Positions 5,818-6,127 of a stretch of DNA of 6,127 nt are shown here, in pieces; within the stretch, counting starts at the first letter, position 1, and each line of letters opens with the position of its first letter. The translations under genes were made by a program, and so were the position numbers. This stretch comes from Collinsella aerofaciens (GTDB taxonomy: Bacteria; Actinomycetota; Coriobacteriia; Coriobacteriales; Coriobacteriaceae): positions 1 to 6,127 of the forward strand of contig JAUUSS010000122.1 of NCBI GenBank assembly GCA_030841765.1. The letters run 5' to 3'. The notes beneath the pieces are model-generated. The model did no database searches. It had not been told where the DNA came from and saw only the letters and a list, made by a program, of their open reading frames with translations.

Positions 5818-6127
5818 TTACGCCTGCTGCCAGGTGTCGACGAGCTCCTTGGCCGCGGCGTAGGGGTCATCGGCGCTGCAGACGGCGCTCACCACGAAAA
5901 AGCCGTCGACGCCGGTGGCCTTGAGCTGTGGCAGGTCGGCCGTCTTGACGCCGCCGCCCACCACGATGGGCACGTGGCTTGCCGCGTGGAGGGCGGCCAG
6001 GTCCTCAAAGCTCTTGGTGATGATAGAGCCGTCGGCCGCGCGTCCGCAGTCGCGCTTGGTCTCGGTCTCGTGGAGTGGGCCGATGCCCAGGTAGTCGACT
6101 AGGCTCATGTCGGCGGTCTTGACGTAC
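5818..6127 (-). CDS. thiE: Thiamine-phosphate synthase, C-terminal part (runs off the right edge)
   Basis: ThiE joins the pyrimidine HMP-diphosphate to the thiazole phosphate HET-P, giving thiamine phosphate in the cytosolic thiamine pathway. The 102 visible codons cover the C-terminal half of the TIM barrel: DYLGIGPLHETETKRD, carrying the family's T-x-T-K motif, then PIVVGGGV and VDGFFVVSAVCSADDP, which match the phosphate-binding end of the fold. The frame stays open through ATG 6106-6108 (codons Y V K T A D precede it) to the edge, so that ATG is internal and the true start lies beyond 6127. The family is usually a little over 200 residues, so about half is missing. The TAA stop is at 5818-5820. 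Fusion to another thiamine enzyme upstream cannot be excluded. Confidence 0.88.
   Translation of the reverse strand, partial: YVKTADMSLVDYLGIGPLHETETKRDCGRAADGSIITKSFEDLAALHAASHVPIVVGGGVKTADLPQLKATGVDGFFVVSAVCSADDPYAAAKELVDTWQQA

Overview
The window comes from a moderately GC-rich bacterium with actinobacterial-style coding. The best guess is a gut Coriobacteriia member of the Collinsella type. This rests on the protein style (Coriobacteriia-like GGDEF/PAS/EAL proteins, a YjjU-type patatin and ThiE), the strong AAGGAGG ribosome binding site and the GC-biased third positions that create many long antisense ORFs. No marker gene in the window fixes the taxonomy.

Layout, left to right: bases 1-137 hold no gene, only a small nested inverted repeat. 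Two large cyclic-di-GMP signalling genes follow on the minus strand. The upstream one (1795-4512) encodes a 905-residue GGDEF-PAS-degenerate GGDEF-degenerate GGDEF-EAL protein. The downstream one (138-1667) encodes a 509-residue GGDEF-PAS-degenerate GGDEF protein. They are tandem paralogues separated by 127 bp, and that gap carries a strong ribosome binding site and a perfect 10-bp inverted repeat overlapping a promoter-like -10 box. A 323-bp AT-richer divergent intergenic region (4513-4835) separates the 905-residue gene from a plus-strand patatin-like phospholipase gene (4836-5705). A perfect 14-bp inverted repeat (5728-5773), probably a two-way terminator, lies between the patatin gene and a convergent minus-strand thiE gene (thiamine-phosphate synthase) that runs off the right edge.

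How the genes fit together: both signalling proteins have one intact N-terminal GGDEF active site and are predicted to make c-di-GMP. Only the longer one also has a complete EAL catalytic set and could degrade it. Neither intact GGDEF domain has the RxxD inhibitory site. Neither protein shows a signal peptide or membrane segment, so both are probably cytosolic, with the PAS domains as the likely sensory input. The patatin gene shares the upstream region with the 905-residue gene, but nothing in the sequence shows a functional link. ThiE is a separate metabolic gene.

I see no mobile element, CRISPR array, tRNA or rRNA, and no clear evidence of an undescribed multi-gene system. The points most worth following are the tandem duplication with conserved degenerate GGDEF domains and the operator-like palindromes in the two intergenic regions.
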